Positions 15,403 to 25,179 are shown, counted from the first letter of the stretch. The stretch is DNA of 64,000 nucleotides from Sporomusa sp. KB1 (GCF_007830295.1 NZ_VLKC01000001.1:515773-579772); one strand, 5' to 3'. Made by a program: numbers and translations. Notes: generated from the letters alone by a model not told the origin.

Positions 15403-17821
15403 AGGCTTCCTCCCCTTTCTGCTCTATCCGGCGGAACGTCTGCAAAAGCCCCTCCGCCTCTTCAAAATTAAGCTGGTCGACAGCCATCTCGATCTGCTCC
15501 AGGAGCAACCGGCGTTCAGCATCCCCTTCCAGCGCGAGCAACTGCGTCAGCGCCTCTCTACTGGCTGCGCGCTGATAATTGGCGATAGCGGCGGCTGCGT
15601 GCGCCAGCAGTTCTGCTTTGCCCGGGACAGGCGCTGCCGGCGGCTCTTCGGCAGCGACAGACGCGTTTGCCAAAAATCGGCTCAGTCCCTGGCAAACCAG
15701 GTTCAGTTCATGGATGAGCAGCGGCAGGGCAGGTTCGAGATAGGCCGTTTGCCCGGCGGCGCATTTCTCTTCCAGCCGCCGGGCAAGAGCGGCAAGTTCT
15801 CCGGCGCCAACCAGCCCGGCCTGGCTTTTCAGGGAATGGACGGTGCGGGCAAAGGACTGGTGATCCCCCTCCGCGGCAAGGTTACGCAGCAACTGAGGAA
15901 TAGCTGCCGTATGGGTGAGAAAAATACCAGCAATGGCTTGATACTGGGCTAGATTGCCGCCGACAAAGGAGAGTCCGTCAGTCAGCGAAATGTCATAGGG
16001 CAACAGGCATTGTGCCTGCTGCTGTACCATCTCGTCCGTACGGCTCCCATCTACATCGGCATGTACCAGTGTTACCAGTTCCGCCGGTAAATAGGGCAGC
16101 AGCGTCTGCTCCAGACAGCTGCCGCTGACAGGCTTGGTGAGATAGTCGGCAAAGCCTGCTGCCAGCAGCTTTTGCCGTGTGCCGGGTGTAGCATCGGCAG
16201 TCAGGGCAATGACTGGCGTATGGCAGTTCATTTGCCGCAGTCTGCTTACCGTCTCAATACCATCCATGTGCGGCATCATATAGTCCAGCAAAATAGCATG
16301 GTACTGATTTTGACGCGCCTTGTCCAGACACTCCTGACCGCCCGACACGGTGTCAAGCTGCAGCAGCGTCCGGGCTAGCAGGGCCTTCAGCACACTCAAA
16401 TTGCCCTCATTGTCGTCCACCGCCAGAATGCGTCCTTGCGGCGCAACAAAGCTCTGCGCACAGGGGTGCGGTTCTATATCCCCCTGTGCGCTATCGTCAG
16501 CATAGCGCTGGGGAATTTCTACCGTAAAGGTACTGCCCTGACCGTATTCGCTGGCAACCGCCAGCCGTCCGCCCATCCGCTCAGTCAGTTCCCTGACAAT
16601 GGCCAGGCCGAGGCCGGTGCCTTCGATTTTGCTGTTGCAGGCCTCTTCACTGCGGACAAAGGCGTCAAAGATGGTAGGCAGCAACTCCGGCGAAATGCCT
16701 TGGCCGGTATCGGCCACCGCGATGGTAAGCAGTGTGCCGCTTTTGTCCGGCAGTTCCCTGCCGGTCAGACTCAGCCTTACCGAACCGGCAGCCGTATATT
16801 TCACCGCATTGCTGATAAGATTGGCGGCAATCTGCCGCAGGTGCAGACTATCGCCCCACAGCGCGGACGGCAGTCCGGTGGCCTCGGCGGCAAAGGACAG
16901 ACCTTTTTTTTCGCTCTGCTCCCGGCCCAGTTGCACCAGATTTTGTACTAATGTCTCGGTAAGGTAGGCTTCCTCCACAAGCTCGAGCTTGCCGCATTCG
17001 ATTTTGGCAACATCCAAAATGTCATTAATCAGAGCCAGCAGCATCCGCCCCGCATCCTGAGCCCTGGCGGCATAGCCGGCAAGCTCCGCCGGGGGGCGCG
17101 ACCTTACGATCATTTCGTTCATGCCCAGCATAATGTTGAGAGGGGTGCGGATTTCATGGCTCATACTGGCGAGAAACAGACTTTTGGCCTGGTTGGCCCG
17201 GATGGCTTCCTCACGGGCCTGCTCAAGCTGACGCTGCTGGATGTTGTACAGCCGAAAGCTTAAGTGCATAGTGATGCCTAAAATGACGCTGACAGTCACA
17301 AAGCCGAAAACAATGTCGGCAATAACCTCTTCTTCGGTTTCAAACCAAACGATATGGGACGGCACAGCATAGGCATACAGACAAAGCAGGCCGTAAAAGA
17401 TAATCTCCAAAGCGGCGACAATAAACATTTTCCGGCCTTCCAGCATAAACACGGTAAACAAAATGCTGAAAATAAAGAAGGACGGCATGCCGCTGCGGTG
17501 GCCGCCGCCAGCCACAAACAGCAAGGCAAAGCCTGCGAAAAAGATAACGATAATGGTAATCAGGTAACAGCGCTGATACTGGCCGCTGGTATTGGAATAG
17601 TAAAGCAGCCCGCCGGCAAGGCAGGCACTGCCAAAATTGATAACCACCATGGGGAAGTCGCCGACAATTGCCGACGAAAACACCACATTAAGCAGGCTAA
17701 TAACAATACCCGACATGGCGAGCAGATTGAACAGCCGCACCCGGAAATCCAGTTCGGGCCGGAAAAACGTGCGGAGCATGAAGGGCAGCGTGAGTTTCAT
17801 TAGTGTATCTTTGATGTACAA
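15386..17821 (-). CDS. Hybrid sensor histidine kinase with receiver and HPt domains
   Basis: About 810 residues. Six to seven membrane helices fill residues 20-195, then HisKA has [19 protein letters not shown] near 225. HATPase_c follows ([28 protein letters not shown]), a receiver has [11 protein letters not shown] near 516, and an HPt domain has [16 protein letters not shown] near 665. The intended cascade is His-Asp-His to an external regulator, but the overlapping regulator gene is broken. Start is TTG 17821 (GAGGGG 9 nt upstream) or GTG 17830. Codon use is GC-rich like the envelope genes downstream. Confidence 0.9.
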   Translation of the reverse strand: MYIKDTLMKLTLPFMLRTFFRPELDFRVRLFNLLAMSGIVISLLNVVFSSAIVGDFPMVVINFGSACLAGGLLYYSNTSGQYQRCYLITIIVIFFAGFALLFVAGGGHRSGMPSFFIFSILFTVFMLEGRKMFIVAALEIIFYGLLCLYAYAVPSHIVWFETEEEVIADIVFGFVTVSVILGITMHLSFRLYNIQQRQLEQAREEAIRANQAKSLFLASMSHEIRTPLNIMLGMNEMIVRSRPPAELAGYAARAQDAGRMLLALINDILDVAKIECGKLELVEEAYLTETLVQNLVQLGREQSEKKGLSFAAEATGLPSALWGDSLHLRQIAANLISNAVKYTAAGSVRLSLTGRELPDKSGTLLTIAVADTGQGISPELLPTIFDAFVRSEEACNSKIEGTGLGLAIVRELTERMGGRLAVASEYGQGSTFTVEIPQRYADDSAQGDIEPHPCAQSFVAPQGRILAVDDNEGNLSVLKALLARTLLQLDTVSGGQECLDKARQNQYHAILLDYMMPHMDGIETVSRLRQMNCHTPVIALTADATPGTRQKLLAAGFADYLTKPVSGSCLEQTLLPYLPAELVTLVHADVDGSRTDEMVQQQAQCLLPYDISLTDGLSFVGGNLAQYQAIAGIFLTHTAAIPQLLRNLAAEGDHQSFARTVHSLKSQAGLVGAGELAALARRLEEKCAAGQTAYLEPALPLLIHELNLVCQGLSRFLANASVAAEEPPAAPVPGKAELLAHAAAAIANYQRAASREALTQLLALEGDAERRLLLEQIEMAVDQLNFEEAEGLLQTFRRIEQKGEEACDNER

Positions 17822-17912
17822 AAAAATCACCCCTCATTTATATTTTACCATAATTGAGGAGTGATTTCCCTTTTGTTTACAGTCTGAGGTGGTCAAATGG
17901 ACCACCTCCCCT

Positions 17913-18125
17913 TTAAGCACACAAATCTCTGACCAAATATTCTTCCTTAGCTGCATCCCAGCCGTCAACGGCAAGAATCTGCTCCACTCTCCGTTGCAGT
18001 CCGCTGTAGCGCAGATACACAATAATGTCAATGGCTTCCCCGATCATGTACTGGTGTGCCCTTGCCTCGGCCCGCGCTACCAACTCTTCCATACGGGGTA
18101 GTTGTCTGCCGCGCGCTGTTGGCAT
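17913..18125 (-). pseudogene. Remnant of a small, possibly exported protein
   Basis: The frame MEELVARAEARAHQYMIGEA ... GLQRRVEQILAVDGWDAAKE ends at 17913 and looks protein-like. It has no ribosome binding site. Just upstream, in another frame, a signal-peptide-like run (FLLLFLLFLTHANSA) is encoded. I infer a frameshifted exported protein. Family unknown. Confidence 0.35.
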
Positions 18126-18162
18126 GGGTCAGAAACAGCAGAAACAGCAGCAGAAACAGGGT

Positions 18163-18273
18163 CTACCGTAGAAATGCAGGGGGTGATAATGTCTGTGCAG
18201 CCTTTTCGCAATATAATAGCTTTGTGTTGCTGTTTGCCCCGGCGGGGCTTCCGTTAAATACTATAAATTTCAT
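18163..18273 (-). pseudogene. 5' fragment of a flavodoxin-like NAD(P)H:FMN reductase
   Basis: ATG 18273 behind AAGGAG opens MKFIVFNGSPAGANSNTKLL, the flavin-phosphate-binding start of the NADPH-dependent FMN reductase / multimeric flavodoxin family, but the frame stops after 36 residues where about 180 are expected. The ribosome binding site overlaps the end of the XRE regulator, so the two were cotranscribed. The rest of the gene is gone. Confidence 0.65.
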
Positions 18274-18291
18274 TTCATTTAATTCTCCTTT

Positions 18292-18876
18292 TTAAACTAA
18301 CTGATAGAATAAACCGTGTTCTGTGCAATACCAAATCAGCATTCCATGTCCTCTTTTGGGGATACGCACATTTAAATTCCACTCGGGATACTGCTTGATT
18401 AAATGGATACGATCGCCCGTGGCAAAAGCCACAAAAGAAATGTAATGCGTCTTTGTCATAGGGTGATCACTCGTAATATACCAATCGTCTTCTATGACTT
18501 GGACAGACAGTTTTTCACTTTCTTCCGCTTTTTTCATTGCCTGAACCGTTAACTTTTTGCCGCAGCATGAAACCTCTGCTTCGCCGGTGCAAAGTGAAAT
18601 GTTATTGCATATTGAGCAGACATAATATCTGGTGTTTTTCATATTGCCTCCTACAAAATCATTCGGAGTCATATCGCCGACTAGCAATTTTTTTGTATCA
18701 ACTCCGAGAATATCTGAAAGCTCTGGAATAAGCGAAATATCCGGACACCCCAACCCACGCTCCCACTTGGAAACGGTTTTGTCACTAATATTCATTTTGT
18801 CCGCAAGCTGTTTTTGCGTCATATTGCATTCCTGTCGCAAGGTGCGGATTATATTTCCGACTTTAGTGTTTTGCAT
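18292..18876 (-). CDS. XRE regulator fused to a superoxide-reductase-like domain
   Basis: Starting at ATG 18876 (GGAGGTG 7 nt upstream) the protein has 194 residues. Residues 5-60 are a Cro/CI helix-turn-helix (MTQKQLADKMNISDKTVSKW). Residues about 85-105 carry YVCSICNNIS...SCCGKKL, a four-Cys zinc- or iron-ribbon. The C-terminal part has HPMTKTHYISF and WYCTEHGLF. These match the His ligands and the Cys/His pair of the Fe(His)4Cys centre of neelaredoxin/desulfoferrodoxin. I infer a redox- or superoxide-responsive regulator. A truncated flavodoxin-like gene follows, which fits oxidative-stress control. Confidence 0.8.
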   Translation of the reverse strand: MQNTKVGNIIRTLRQECNMTQKQLADKMNISDKTVSKWERGLGCPDISLIPELSDILGVDTKKLLVGDMTPNDFVGGNMKNTRYYVCSICNNISLCTGEAEVSCCGKKLTVQAMKKAEESEKLSVQVIEDDWYITSDHPMTKTHYISFVAFATGDRIHLIKQYPEWNLNVRIPKRGHGMLIWYCTEHGLFYQLV

Positions 18877-19000
18877 TGTTCTGCACCTCCATGTAATAAA
18901 TTGTACAAAGACTTCTTCTGCTATACAATAAACTCTCCGTAGAGTTGTCTGTTTTAAAGTAAAAAATGCCAAGCATCGATAAAAATACTATATATAGAAA

Positions 19001-19050
19001 AGCCGAGAAAGCGCAAGGAGGTATTAATACCTCCTTGCGCTTTCTCGGCT
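19001..19050. repeat. 50-bp perfect palindrome
   Basis: Two perfect 25-nt arms with no loop (AGCCGAGAAAGCGCAAGGAG...). On the minus strand it is followed by TTTTCTATATA. It lies 125 bp upstream of the XRE-SOR gene, so it may be a terminator for upstream transcription, an attenuator or a regulator site. Confidence 0.6.
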
Positions 19051-19057
19051 AAATGAT

Positions 19058-19215
19058 TTGCTCATAAGCTTTTAATAGATCCATGCTAATTTTCTTTCCG
19101 TAACCCCTCGAAATGCCATATACTTTTTCGCGAAACTCGCTTATCTTCACGTATTACGCGACCCCAGGGGGCTAGATAGCTTTCATAAAATATGTTCCCA
19201 TATACTACAAAAGCA
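19058..19215 (-). pseudogene. Unidentified coding remnant next to rlmD-tail relics
   Basis: On the minus strand one frame gives YESYLAPWGRVIREDKR and, after a frame change, EFREKVYGISRGYGKKISMD then LLKAYEQII-stop. Both pieces look protein-like, so a small gene with a frameshift is probable. A GGGAACATATTTT sequence just upstream could be a worn LexA site. I do not recognise the family. Confidence 0.35.
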
Positions 19216-19264
19216 CACTACCCTTGAGGCATTTAAATGACAGAAACCCGCGAAGCCTTTAAAA

Positions 19265-19420
19265 TCAAGCCTTAAGCTTCTCTATCAACGCTACGCACTC
19301 AACATGCATCGTATTAACATAACAAGTTAAAAGAAAACACCTCTCGGCTAACACATGGTCTGGTGATCAAAAAATCATTATTTTTTCTTTCACCATGACG
19401 CACTCAACGTGTGTTTTGAT
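19265..19420 (-). repeat. Two tandem relics of rlmD-like C-termini
   Basis: Minus-strand 19420-19367 reads IKTHVECVMVKEKIMIF-stop. About 50 nt further, 19315-19265 reads NTMHVECVALIEKLKA-stop. Both match the HVECV C-terminal motif of RlmD/RlmCD 23S rRNA uracil methyltransferases but differ from each other and from the intact gene at 39198-40586, so they came from other homologs. No upstream methyltransferase body is present. Confidence 0.6.
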
Positions 19421-19525
19421 AGAAACGTGATACTAATACGCGAATTTGGAGATTCGCGTAAAGGTTCGGTACCCCCTATTCTTGAAGAGATTACAAATTC
19501 TTATCGCCTTTTTGTACGCAAAACA

Positions 19526-19765
19526 TCAGTTCTTTAGGTTTTCCAACGCCCGAGCAAGTTGATCGGTACAAGACGTCTTGTTACGACAAGTATTTCCCTT
19601 GAACGTCTTAATAACTTCTTCCACTGACATCCCTTCAATTAATTTGCTAATAGCATTTAAGTTTCCCTTACAACCTCCTATAAACTTCACATTGTAAATC
19701 TTTCCATTTTTTACGTCAAACCGGATCTCCTTGGCGCATACTCCCTTAGTTATATATCTTGCCAT
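19526..19765 (-). CDS. TSCPD-domain small protein (TIGR03905-like)
   Basis: 79 residues matching the TIGR03905 family: IPKGVC-like opening YITKGVCAKEIRFDV, the FIGGCKGNLNAISKLIEGM core, and a C-terminal TSCTDQLARAL in place of the usual TSCPDQLAKAL. The domain resembles the C-terminal TSCPD domain of B12-dependent ribonucleotide reductases and keeps four Cys that may bind a metal. ATG 19765 has GAGGAGTGAGG upstream. Single gene. The stretch 19766-20224 shows nothing else I can identify. Confidence 0.85.
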   Translation of the reverse strand: MARYITKGVCAKEIRFDVKNGKIYNVKFIGGCKGNLNAISKLIEGMSVEEVIKTFKGNTCRNKTSCTDQLARALENLKN

Positions 19766-20224
19766 AGCCTCACTCCTCTAAGAGCCTAAGATAGTCAGCT
19801 CATATTACCATACCGCTATCCAAATTTGAATGAACGTGTTTGAAGGACTTCTTGAGACATCGCCAGACGGCTATATTTCCCTACTCCACTACCCTTATGC
19901 TAATAATTGTAGTGCGCAACTTATATTCAAAGCTTCCAAAATGAAATCGTAAGCCATCACATGTTAATAAAACTACTCCAGATTCCTCCGTAACCCTTTG
20001 GGTTATTCTATATATCATATTCTTATATTAAAAATCAGCTCTTCTTTTATTAAACTTTTGACGAATAATGGTTTCTGGCATCTAGTCGACAAAAAAGACC
20101 TCACAAAATCAAGGGTTCTGTGCAAAAAATAAAGCTCTTTTTCACTCAACCATCATCCCATTGCAAACGACATCCTTAGCAATTCCTGAAGCATATTTTC
20201 TTCTCCCGCAATATCAAGTAGAAT

Positions 20225-20732
20225 TTATATTTTAAAATGTCTGACTGTGGCAAGCATTTCTTCGGCCAGATTAGTAAGCGCCTGACTTGCACTTGCGACT
20301 TCTTCCATGGAAGCAAGTTGTTCCTCCGTAGCTGCCGAAACGCTCTGCGCTTCGCCCGCCGCATTCTTACTAAGATCGTCAATTTTCCTGACCGAACTTA
20401 CAATCTGCTGGCTGCCAGTTGCCGTCTCACTGATAGCTACTGAGATTTCTTTAATCTGGCTCGAAACCTGAGTCACTAAATCTGCGATTTCCCTAAACGC
20501 CACACCTGCATCATTGACAGCTTCAGTTCCTTTCTTAACCTCTCTAGTCCCATCGGTCATAGCTACAACAGCTTTTTCAGTGTCCACCTGAATTTCCGCA
20601 ATCAGTACCTCAATCTTCTTTGCTGCGTCCCGGGACTGTTCCGCCAACTTTCGCACTTCTTCAGCCACCACTGCGAAACCTCTGCCCTGCTCACCCGCTC
20701 GGGCAGCCTCGATTGCGGCATCGAGTGCTAGA
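20225..20732 (-). pseudogene. 3' fragment of a methyl-accepting chemotaxis protein
   Basis: The frame retains [20 protein letters not shown] and VVAEEVRKLAEQSRDAAKKI, the conserved hairpin tip of the MCP signalling domain, and continues to the normal C-terminus (VSAATEEQLASMEEVASASQ ... VRHFKI). It ends abruptly at about 20732 where a 179-bp inverted-repeat element begins. No sensor, membrane or HAMP part is found beyond the element. An internal ATG could give a soluble 148-residue piece, but I regard the gene as dead. Confidence 0.85.
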
Positions 20733-20911
20733 GGGACGAGGGGACAGGTTGTTTATCCCAGTAATCTTGTTCGGCGCAGTAGCGCGGGGTAAGGTTCTTC
20801 GAGGTTCCCGGGTTCAGGCTTGCTTGACACAGGTGAACAGATGAAAGCCTACTTTCATATACCCGTTCCAGGGAATCATTTAGTGGGACACCGTACCTGT
20901 CCCCTCGTCCC
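20733..20911. mobile_element. MITE/REP-pair element with 17-bp terminal inverted repeats
   Basis: Perfect 17-bp inverted ends (GGGACGAGGGGACAGGT at 20733-20749 and its complement at 20895-20911) bound 179 bp with no coding capacity. It abuts the truncated chemoreceptor. The ends resemble the GGGGAC-type REP cores elsewhere in the window. The following 20912-21541 contains only faint coding-like debris and a GGAGCTGTC...GACAGC hairpin at about 21462-21485. Confidence 0.65.
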
Positions 20912-21541
20912 GTTCATCTTCTCTTAGCAAGTTCTTCAAAATATGCCGCCTATGCCCGACCATCCGCAACCAAACGTCCCCAGATTCGATTATCCCACAC
21001 GATTCTTTTCAGGACGGTTATACAAAGACATCTCTCCGGCGAGATATAACGGATTTCTATGGAATGGGCACTCCCAAAAACTGCCGTGCTAGCTTTAGCA
21101 CATGGCCCTCTCCTCTAAATATACCGCATTCTCTGAGCAAATCTCCCGGAAGCAGTAACAACCATAGTCAATATGAATCTTGCCATTTTAAAAATATATC
21201 TGCCAACTGTTGTGATGGAGTGACCCATGTGGCAGAGATAGCTCTCGCTTTGAGTATCGTAGGACGTGTTCTCACGCCTGCCAATGTCGCTTCGAGCCTT
21301 CTGCTGAAATCATTTTGCCAATATCCATAGGCAAAAGAAATAGTTGATATATATCCCCGTTTTTACTATATAATCTGATTGTAAATTTTCAGTTGTCATA
21401 ACCTGATTTTACAACAAAAACGGCTTCCGGCTATTTCTGGTTACCGTTTTTTTGTTTTTAGGAGCTGTCTTAATGCGACAGCCCCTTTATAAATTCCTTC
21501 ACATTTTTATGCAAATATAGCACTACAAAACGAGTAAATTT

Positions 21542-22180
21542 TTACTCATATTCAAAAACCATTACACTTGACACTGACCCCAGACTTTCCTTGTCAAACT
21601 CGACTTCCTGTTTGCCTACGTGCTGACCGCCCCCCATTTTCTCGAGGAAATCTTCTACCCCTGCAAGGGGGAAATTAAGAACCTCTGTTTGAAAGTGCAT
21701 AGGAATAATCAACGAAGGATTCAGCAACTTTGTGACTTCTACCGCCTGCTCAGGTCCGATGGTAGCAAATCCGCCTACCGGGAGCAGCAAAGTGTCAACA
21801 TGGCCTATCTCTTTCATCTGCTCAGGAGTTAACATGTGCCCTAAATCCCCGCAATGACAAATATGTATCCCATCCACAATAAACTTGTAAATCGTGTTTT
21901 TCCCGCGTTGCGCACCATTCCGCTCGTCATGGAAAGTGGCAACACCTACCATTTCAATCCCTTTATGGGAAAAAGTGCCGGTCTTATTTACGTGAAGAAA
22001 GTCTCCCTGCACCGCTTGGGTATAATTATGGTCATGATGGTCATGGCTTGTAGTAACAATATCCGCCGCCACTTCCGGCACCTTATAGCCTACGGTCCCG
22101 TCAAAGGGGTCCGTCAAGACACTTACACCATTATCGGCGGTAATTAAAAAACAAGAATGTCCAAACCATTTAATCTTCAT
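21542..22180 (-). CDS. Metallo-beta-lactamase-fold hydrolase (UlaG/UPF0173-like)
   Basis: 212 residues. The metal-binding motif appears as TSHDHHDHNY (HxHxDH), with further ligands in CHCGDLGH and a late PMHFQT. Length and the opening MKIKWFGHSCFLITADNGV match the UlaG / UPF0173 branch of the MBL superfamily, soluble metal-dependent hydrolases acting on lactones or phosphodiesters. The substrate is not predictable. Start ATG 22180 with AAAGGAG. It stands 110 bp downstream of the TauE gene. Confidence 0.85.
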   Translation of the reverse strand: MKIKWFGHSCFLITADNGVSVLTDPFDGTVGYKVPEVAADIVTTSHDHHDHNYTQAVQGDFLHVNKTGTFSHKGIEMVGVATFHDERNGAQRGKNTIYKFIVDGIHICHCGDLGHMLTPEQMKEIGHVDTLLLPVGGFATIGPEQAVEVTKLLNPSLIIPMHFQTEVLNFPLAGVEDFLEKMGGGQHVGKQEVEFDKESLGSVSSVMVFEYE

Positions 22181-22289
22181 TTTTATCTCCTTTCCTATAC
22201 GCTCGCTGTTTAGCCAGCGCAGTGCCTTCCAATTGCCATTCGCGTATTAGGGATCGGCCTCCAGACCATGATATACAGACTTAAGGCAA

Positions 22290-23066
22290 TTATCTAAAAA
22301 CTACTATAGCTCCCATCACAAGCGTCATCACTATAAGAATTGGAGGCAATATTTTTTCCAATTTATCTTTACTGAACCTTTTAAGAATAATTGGTGCCAA
22401 AAACGCTCCTGACATTGTCCCCAAAACTAAGAGCCCGACAAGCATCCAGTTCACATTTCCAAGGCCAAGATGCATTACAAAGCCGGCGATAGATATGCCA
22501 ACCAGAACAAATACGGAAGTTCCAACAGTTTCAAGTGCACCGCATCCTAAAACCGTAAGGCCCGCAACGATTGGGGTGGTACCGCTCACACCGACCAACC
22601 CGGACATAACTCCTCCAAGAAATCCATATATTACGGCTTTGATCGTATCAGACGCATTGCGTTCGTAATTTGTTATTTGCTCATCTTTTAATTTATCTTT
22701 ATTTTTTTTATGATATGCCATGATCATTTGAACGCCTAAAATCAAGAGCAATATACCAGTAAGTTTAGTGTAAAGACTTTGTGGTAAGAGATCGGAGCAT
22801 AAGGAACCAACAATAGCCCCTATGACAGCTCCGCCCATCATTATCAGCCCGAAGTGAAGATTTACATTGCCCGCTTTCCAGTGACTAAACGTTCCTATCG
22901 TGGTCGTAGGTATAATAGTGGCAAGCGAAGTGGCTGCGGCAATCGCAGGTGGAACATTGAAAAAAGCAGTAAGTATTCCCACATAAATACCACCGCCGCC
23001 GCCGCCCAAAGAGATTATTAACAGCCCTATCAAGAATCCGACCAATGGTAAAGCAATCATTTCCAT
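22290..23066 (-). CDS. TauE/SafE family anion permease
   Basis: 258 residues with eight hydrophobic segments and the family's glycine-rich first helix (VGFLIGLLIISLGGGGGGIY) and repeat IYGFLGGVMSGLVGVSGTTP. TauE/SafE members export sulfite, sulfoacetate or related organosulfur anions. The ligand here is unknown. It is divergent from a LysR regulator with a 177-bp AT-rich spacer, the usual arrangement for LysR-controlled transport. Confidence 0.9.
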   Translation of the reverse strand: MEMIALPLVGFLIGLLIISLGGGGGGIYVGILTAFFNVPPAIAAATSLATIIPTTTIGTFSHWKAGNVNLHFGLIMMGGAVIGAIVGSLCSDLLPQSLYTKLTGILLLILGVQMIMAYHKKNKDKLKDEQITNYERNASDTIKAVIYGFLGGVMSGLVGVSGTTPIVAGLTVLGCGALETVGTSVFVLVGISIAGFVMHLGLGNVNWMLVGLLVLGTMSGAFLAPIILKRFSKDKLEKILPPILIVMTLVMGAIVVFR

Positions 23067-23244
23067 TCCCCTAATTCCTCCATTAAAAACATCACAGCCT
23101 ACACATACTGCAAAACAAACCTTGACTTCATATTCTTTCGCAACTAATATTATAACAAAGAAATAATTAGATTAAAAACACGTATTTCAACTAACTTATA
23201 TTCGATTTTCAACTACATTTTTTTTTACGAAAGGGTCGATTACG

Positions 23245-24129
23245 ATGGACATTCGCCAACTCAAGTACTTTCTGGCCGTTGCGGAAGAAGGACTAGTTAC
23301 TAAGGCGGCCGACCGACTACACATCACCCAGTCTCCCCTTAGTCAACAGATGATTTTATTAGAACAAGAATTAGGCGTACAACTTTTGCAAAGAACTAAA
23401 AAGCACATTGGCTTGACAGAAGCGGGTTACGTATTGAAACGCAAAGCAGAACAAGTCCTGGACTTAATTCAGTCGGCCATGAATGAAGTACGGGAAACTG
23501 CAAACGGAATACGGGGAAAATTAACTATCGGAATAATCAATTCATCAGGAAGGTTATTGTTACCAGAAGTTATACGAATGTTTCTCCAAACTTACCCTTT
23601 GGTTTCTTTTGACCTACGACAAGGAGATACCCAACGCATATTGGAACTGCTAAATTCTCATCTCATTGATATTGGCTTTGTCCGTCTTCCGGTTGATTCG
23701 TCTCTTTATGATTATGTTGCCGTCCCCACCGAAGGCATGGTTATGGCAGCGCATTCTCAAGTCATTACTATAGAGGATGAGGAACTACCCCTTATTAATC
23801 TAAAAGATCAGCCCTTATTAATACATCGACGATATGAAACAATTATTTTTGACTACTTCCACCAAAACGGCTTTGAACCTAATATTCTTTGCACTAGTGA
23901 CGAAATAGTTCCCCTTCTAACTTGGTCTCTATGTGGACTTGGTGTCGCCATTGTTCCTGAATTTGCCATCAATCTTTTATCAAATTCCTCTCTAATAGTA
24001 AAAAAAATAACAAAACCTGTTGTTACAACATCCAGCGCACTAATCTGGCGCAAAAAGGAAGTATTGCCGATAACTGCAACTCATTTTATTAACATGTTCC
24101 GAGAAAAAGATCTTCCTTCTTGCTCTTAA
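23245..24129 (+). CDS. LysR-family transcriptional regulator
   Basis: 294 residues: N-terminal winged helix (MDIRQLKYFLAVAEEGLVTK, then AADRLHITQSPLSQQM) and a substrate-binding domain from about residue 90 (GKLTIGIINSSGRLLLPEVI). Residues of the binding cleft cannot be read for a ligand. Divergent orientation to the TauE/SafE permease predicts that it controls that gene and itself from the shared spacer 23067-23244. Confidence 0.93.
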   Translation: MDIRQLKYFLAVAEEGLVTKAADRLHITQSPLSQQMILLEQELGVQLLQRTKKHIGLTEAGYVLKRKAEQVLDLIQSAMNEVRETANGIRGKLTIGIINSSGRLLLPEVIRMFLQTYPLVSFDLRQGDTQRILELLNSHLIDIGFVRLPVDSSLYDYVAVPTEGMVMAAHSQVITIEDEELPLINLKDQPLLIHRRYETIIFDYFHQNGFEPNILCTSDEIVPLLTWSLCGLGVAIVPEFAINLLSNSSLIVKKITKPVVTTSSALIWRKKEVLPITATHFINMFREKDLPSCS

Positions 24130-24545
24130 CCATCATATGATATAGCTCATACCGCTCGATGCACTCCGCTCGAATCTCCTCCAATAAAAGCACCGTCAAA
24201 ACCGATATAGCGCCATAGTATCGACTATTGTTTATGCAACGCGGTACCGCACGGCGGTGGTTTTCCGTAGTCTATCAGCGATACTCACAAACCAAAAGAA
24301 AACCCGACAAATCTTTGATCCGCCGGATTTTTTTCTATACCGCCTAATGGAGTTAAAAGAACTTACACATTGCTAAACCATTACTGAGCCATACTGAAAA
24401 GGTCAACGTACATAGAAAGTTCATATAAGTAAACGATAAGCATAAATCTTGGTGTTTTCTCCTTTAATCACTACTGGGTATTCTTCTTGTGTGCGTATCC
24501 AGAGGACATCGAATAAAACTGGTAATCCACGCCATTGACAAATAG

Positions 24546-24592
24546 AAAAAGCCCTGAATTTGCCTCTCCCATGAAGGAAAGCAATTCAGGGC
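24546..24592 (-). terminator. Terminator-like hairpin in a gene-free stretch
   Basis: GCCCTGAATTTGC / GCAATTCAGGGC. On the minus strand it is followed by TTTTTCTATT. The whole of 24130-25457 has no intact gene. It holds this hairpin, REP-type repeats and another hairpin at 25180-25213. Confidence 0.6.
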
Positions 24593-24734
24593 CTACGTTC
24601 TTGCTTTAATCCTATCATTATCTGCAATTGGAATCAAAAGAATGTCCCTTTGCTTCTTTCACTGGATTACTTTTGATCAATTTATACCCTGTCGGAGTAT
24701 AAATCTACAATAGCAACCAAACTGTCCCCTTGTC

Positions 24735-24820
24735 TTCCGTTGTCCCCGTGAGTCACAATTTCCATAATCGGCAACACAACTCAGCAAAATTCCGCTGTCA
24801 AACGGAACCGTCCCTATTGA
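24735..24820 (-). repeat. Degenerate copy of the 26219-26304 sequence
   Basis: About 85 bp aligning by eye at roughly three quarters identity with the 3' end of the small gene 26234-26419. The minus frame reads SIGTVPFDSGILLSCVADYG against PIGTVPTDNGTLAEQCCRLS. It carries the GGGACGGTTCCG core. It is probably a relic of a duplicated small gene or of a REP-associated unit. Confidence 0.5.
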
Positions 24821-24840
24821 CACCTCGGGAAGCATAGGGG

Positions 24841-25072
24841 GAAGCATAGGGTCAGGGCTTGCGTTATTGCATTGTTTACTCTAATTTCAACAATAATGTC
24901 CAAGCTTTCTTTGTTTTGAGCATCCCAGTGTATCTGCTACGGAGTTACTGATAGTTTTTCCGCCATCTCATTCTTGGCATTTTTTTCATCTATCTCACAA
25001 TCTCTTTACATCTAAGATGATAAATCATTGTACTATGCAGTAACGCAAGCCTGACCCCGCTTCTATGACCCC
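24841..25072. repeat. BIME-like pair of inverted REP sequences
   Basis: The left arm (GGGTCAGGGCTTGCGTTATT, about 24849-24868) and the right arm (its near-complement, about 25040-25056) are inverted around about 170 bp of non-coding sequence. GGGTCAGGCTTGCGTTA is a familiar RAYT-type REP core. Direct GACCCCGCTTCT repeats follow at the right end. Confidence 0.6.
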
Positions 25073-25179
25073 GCTTCTGCTCCTAACGCTCTTATGTCAA
25101 AAACAATATCTCTTTCCCATGTTTTTCCTTAAATAATATGTTTCTACATATAATGCTTGACTCCTCTTAAGAGAAAACG

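Noticed and set aside
24230..24345. T-box-like GCGGTACCGC sequence with a downstream hairpin
   Set aside because: Lacks the conserved stem I and antiterminator context and has no aminoacyl-tRNA synthetase or amino-acid gene after it.
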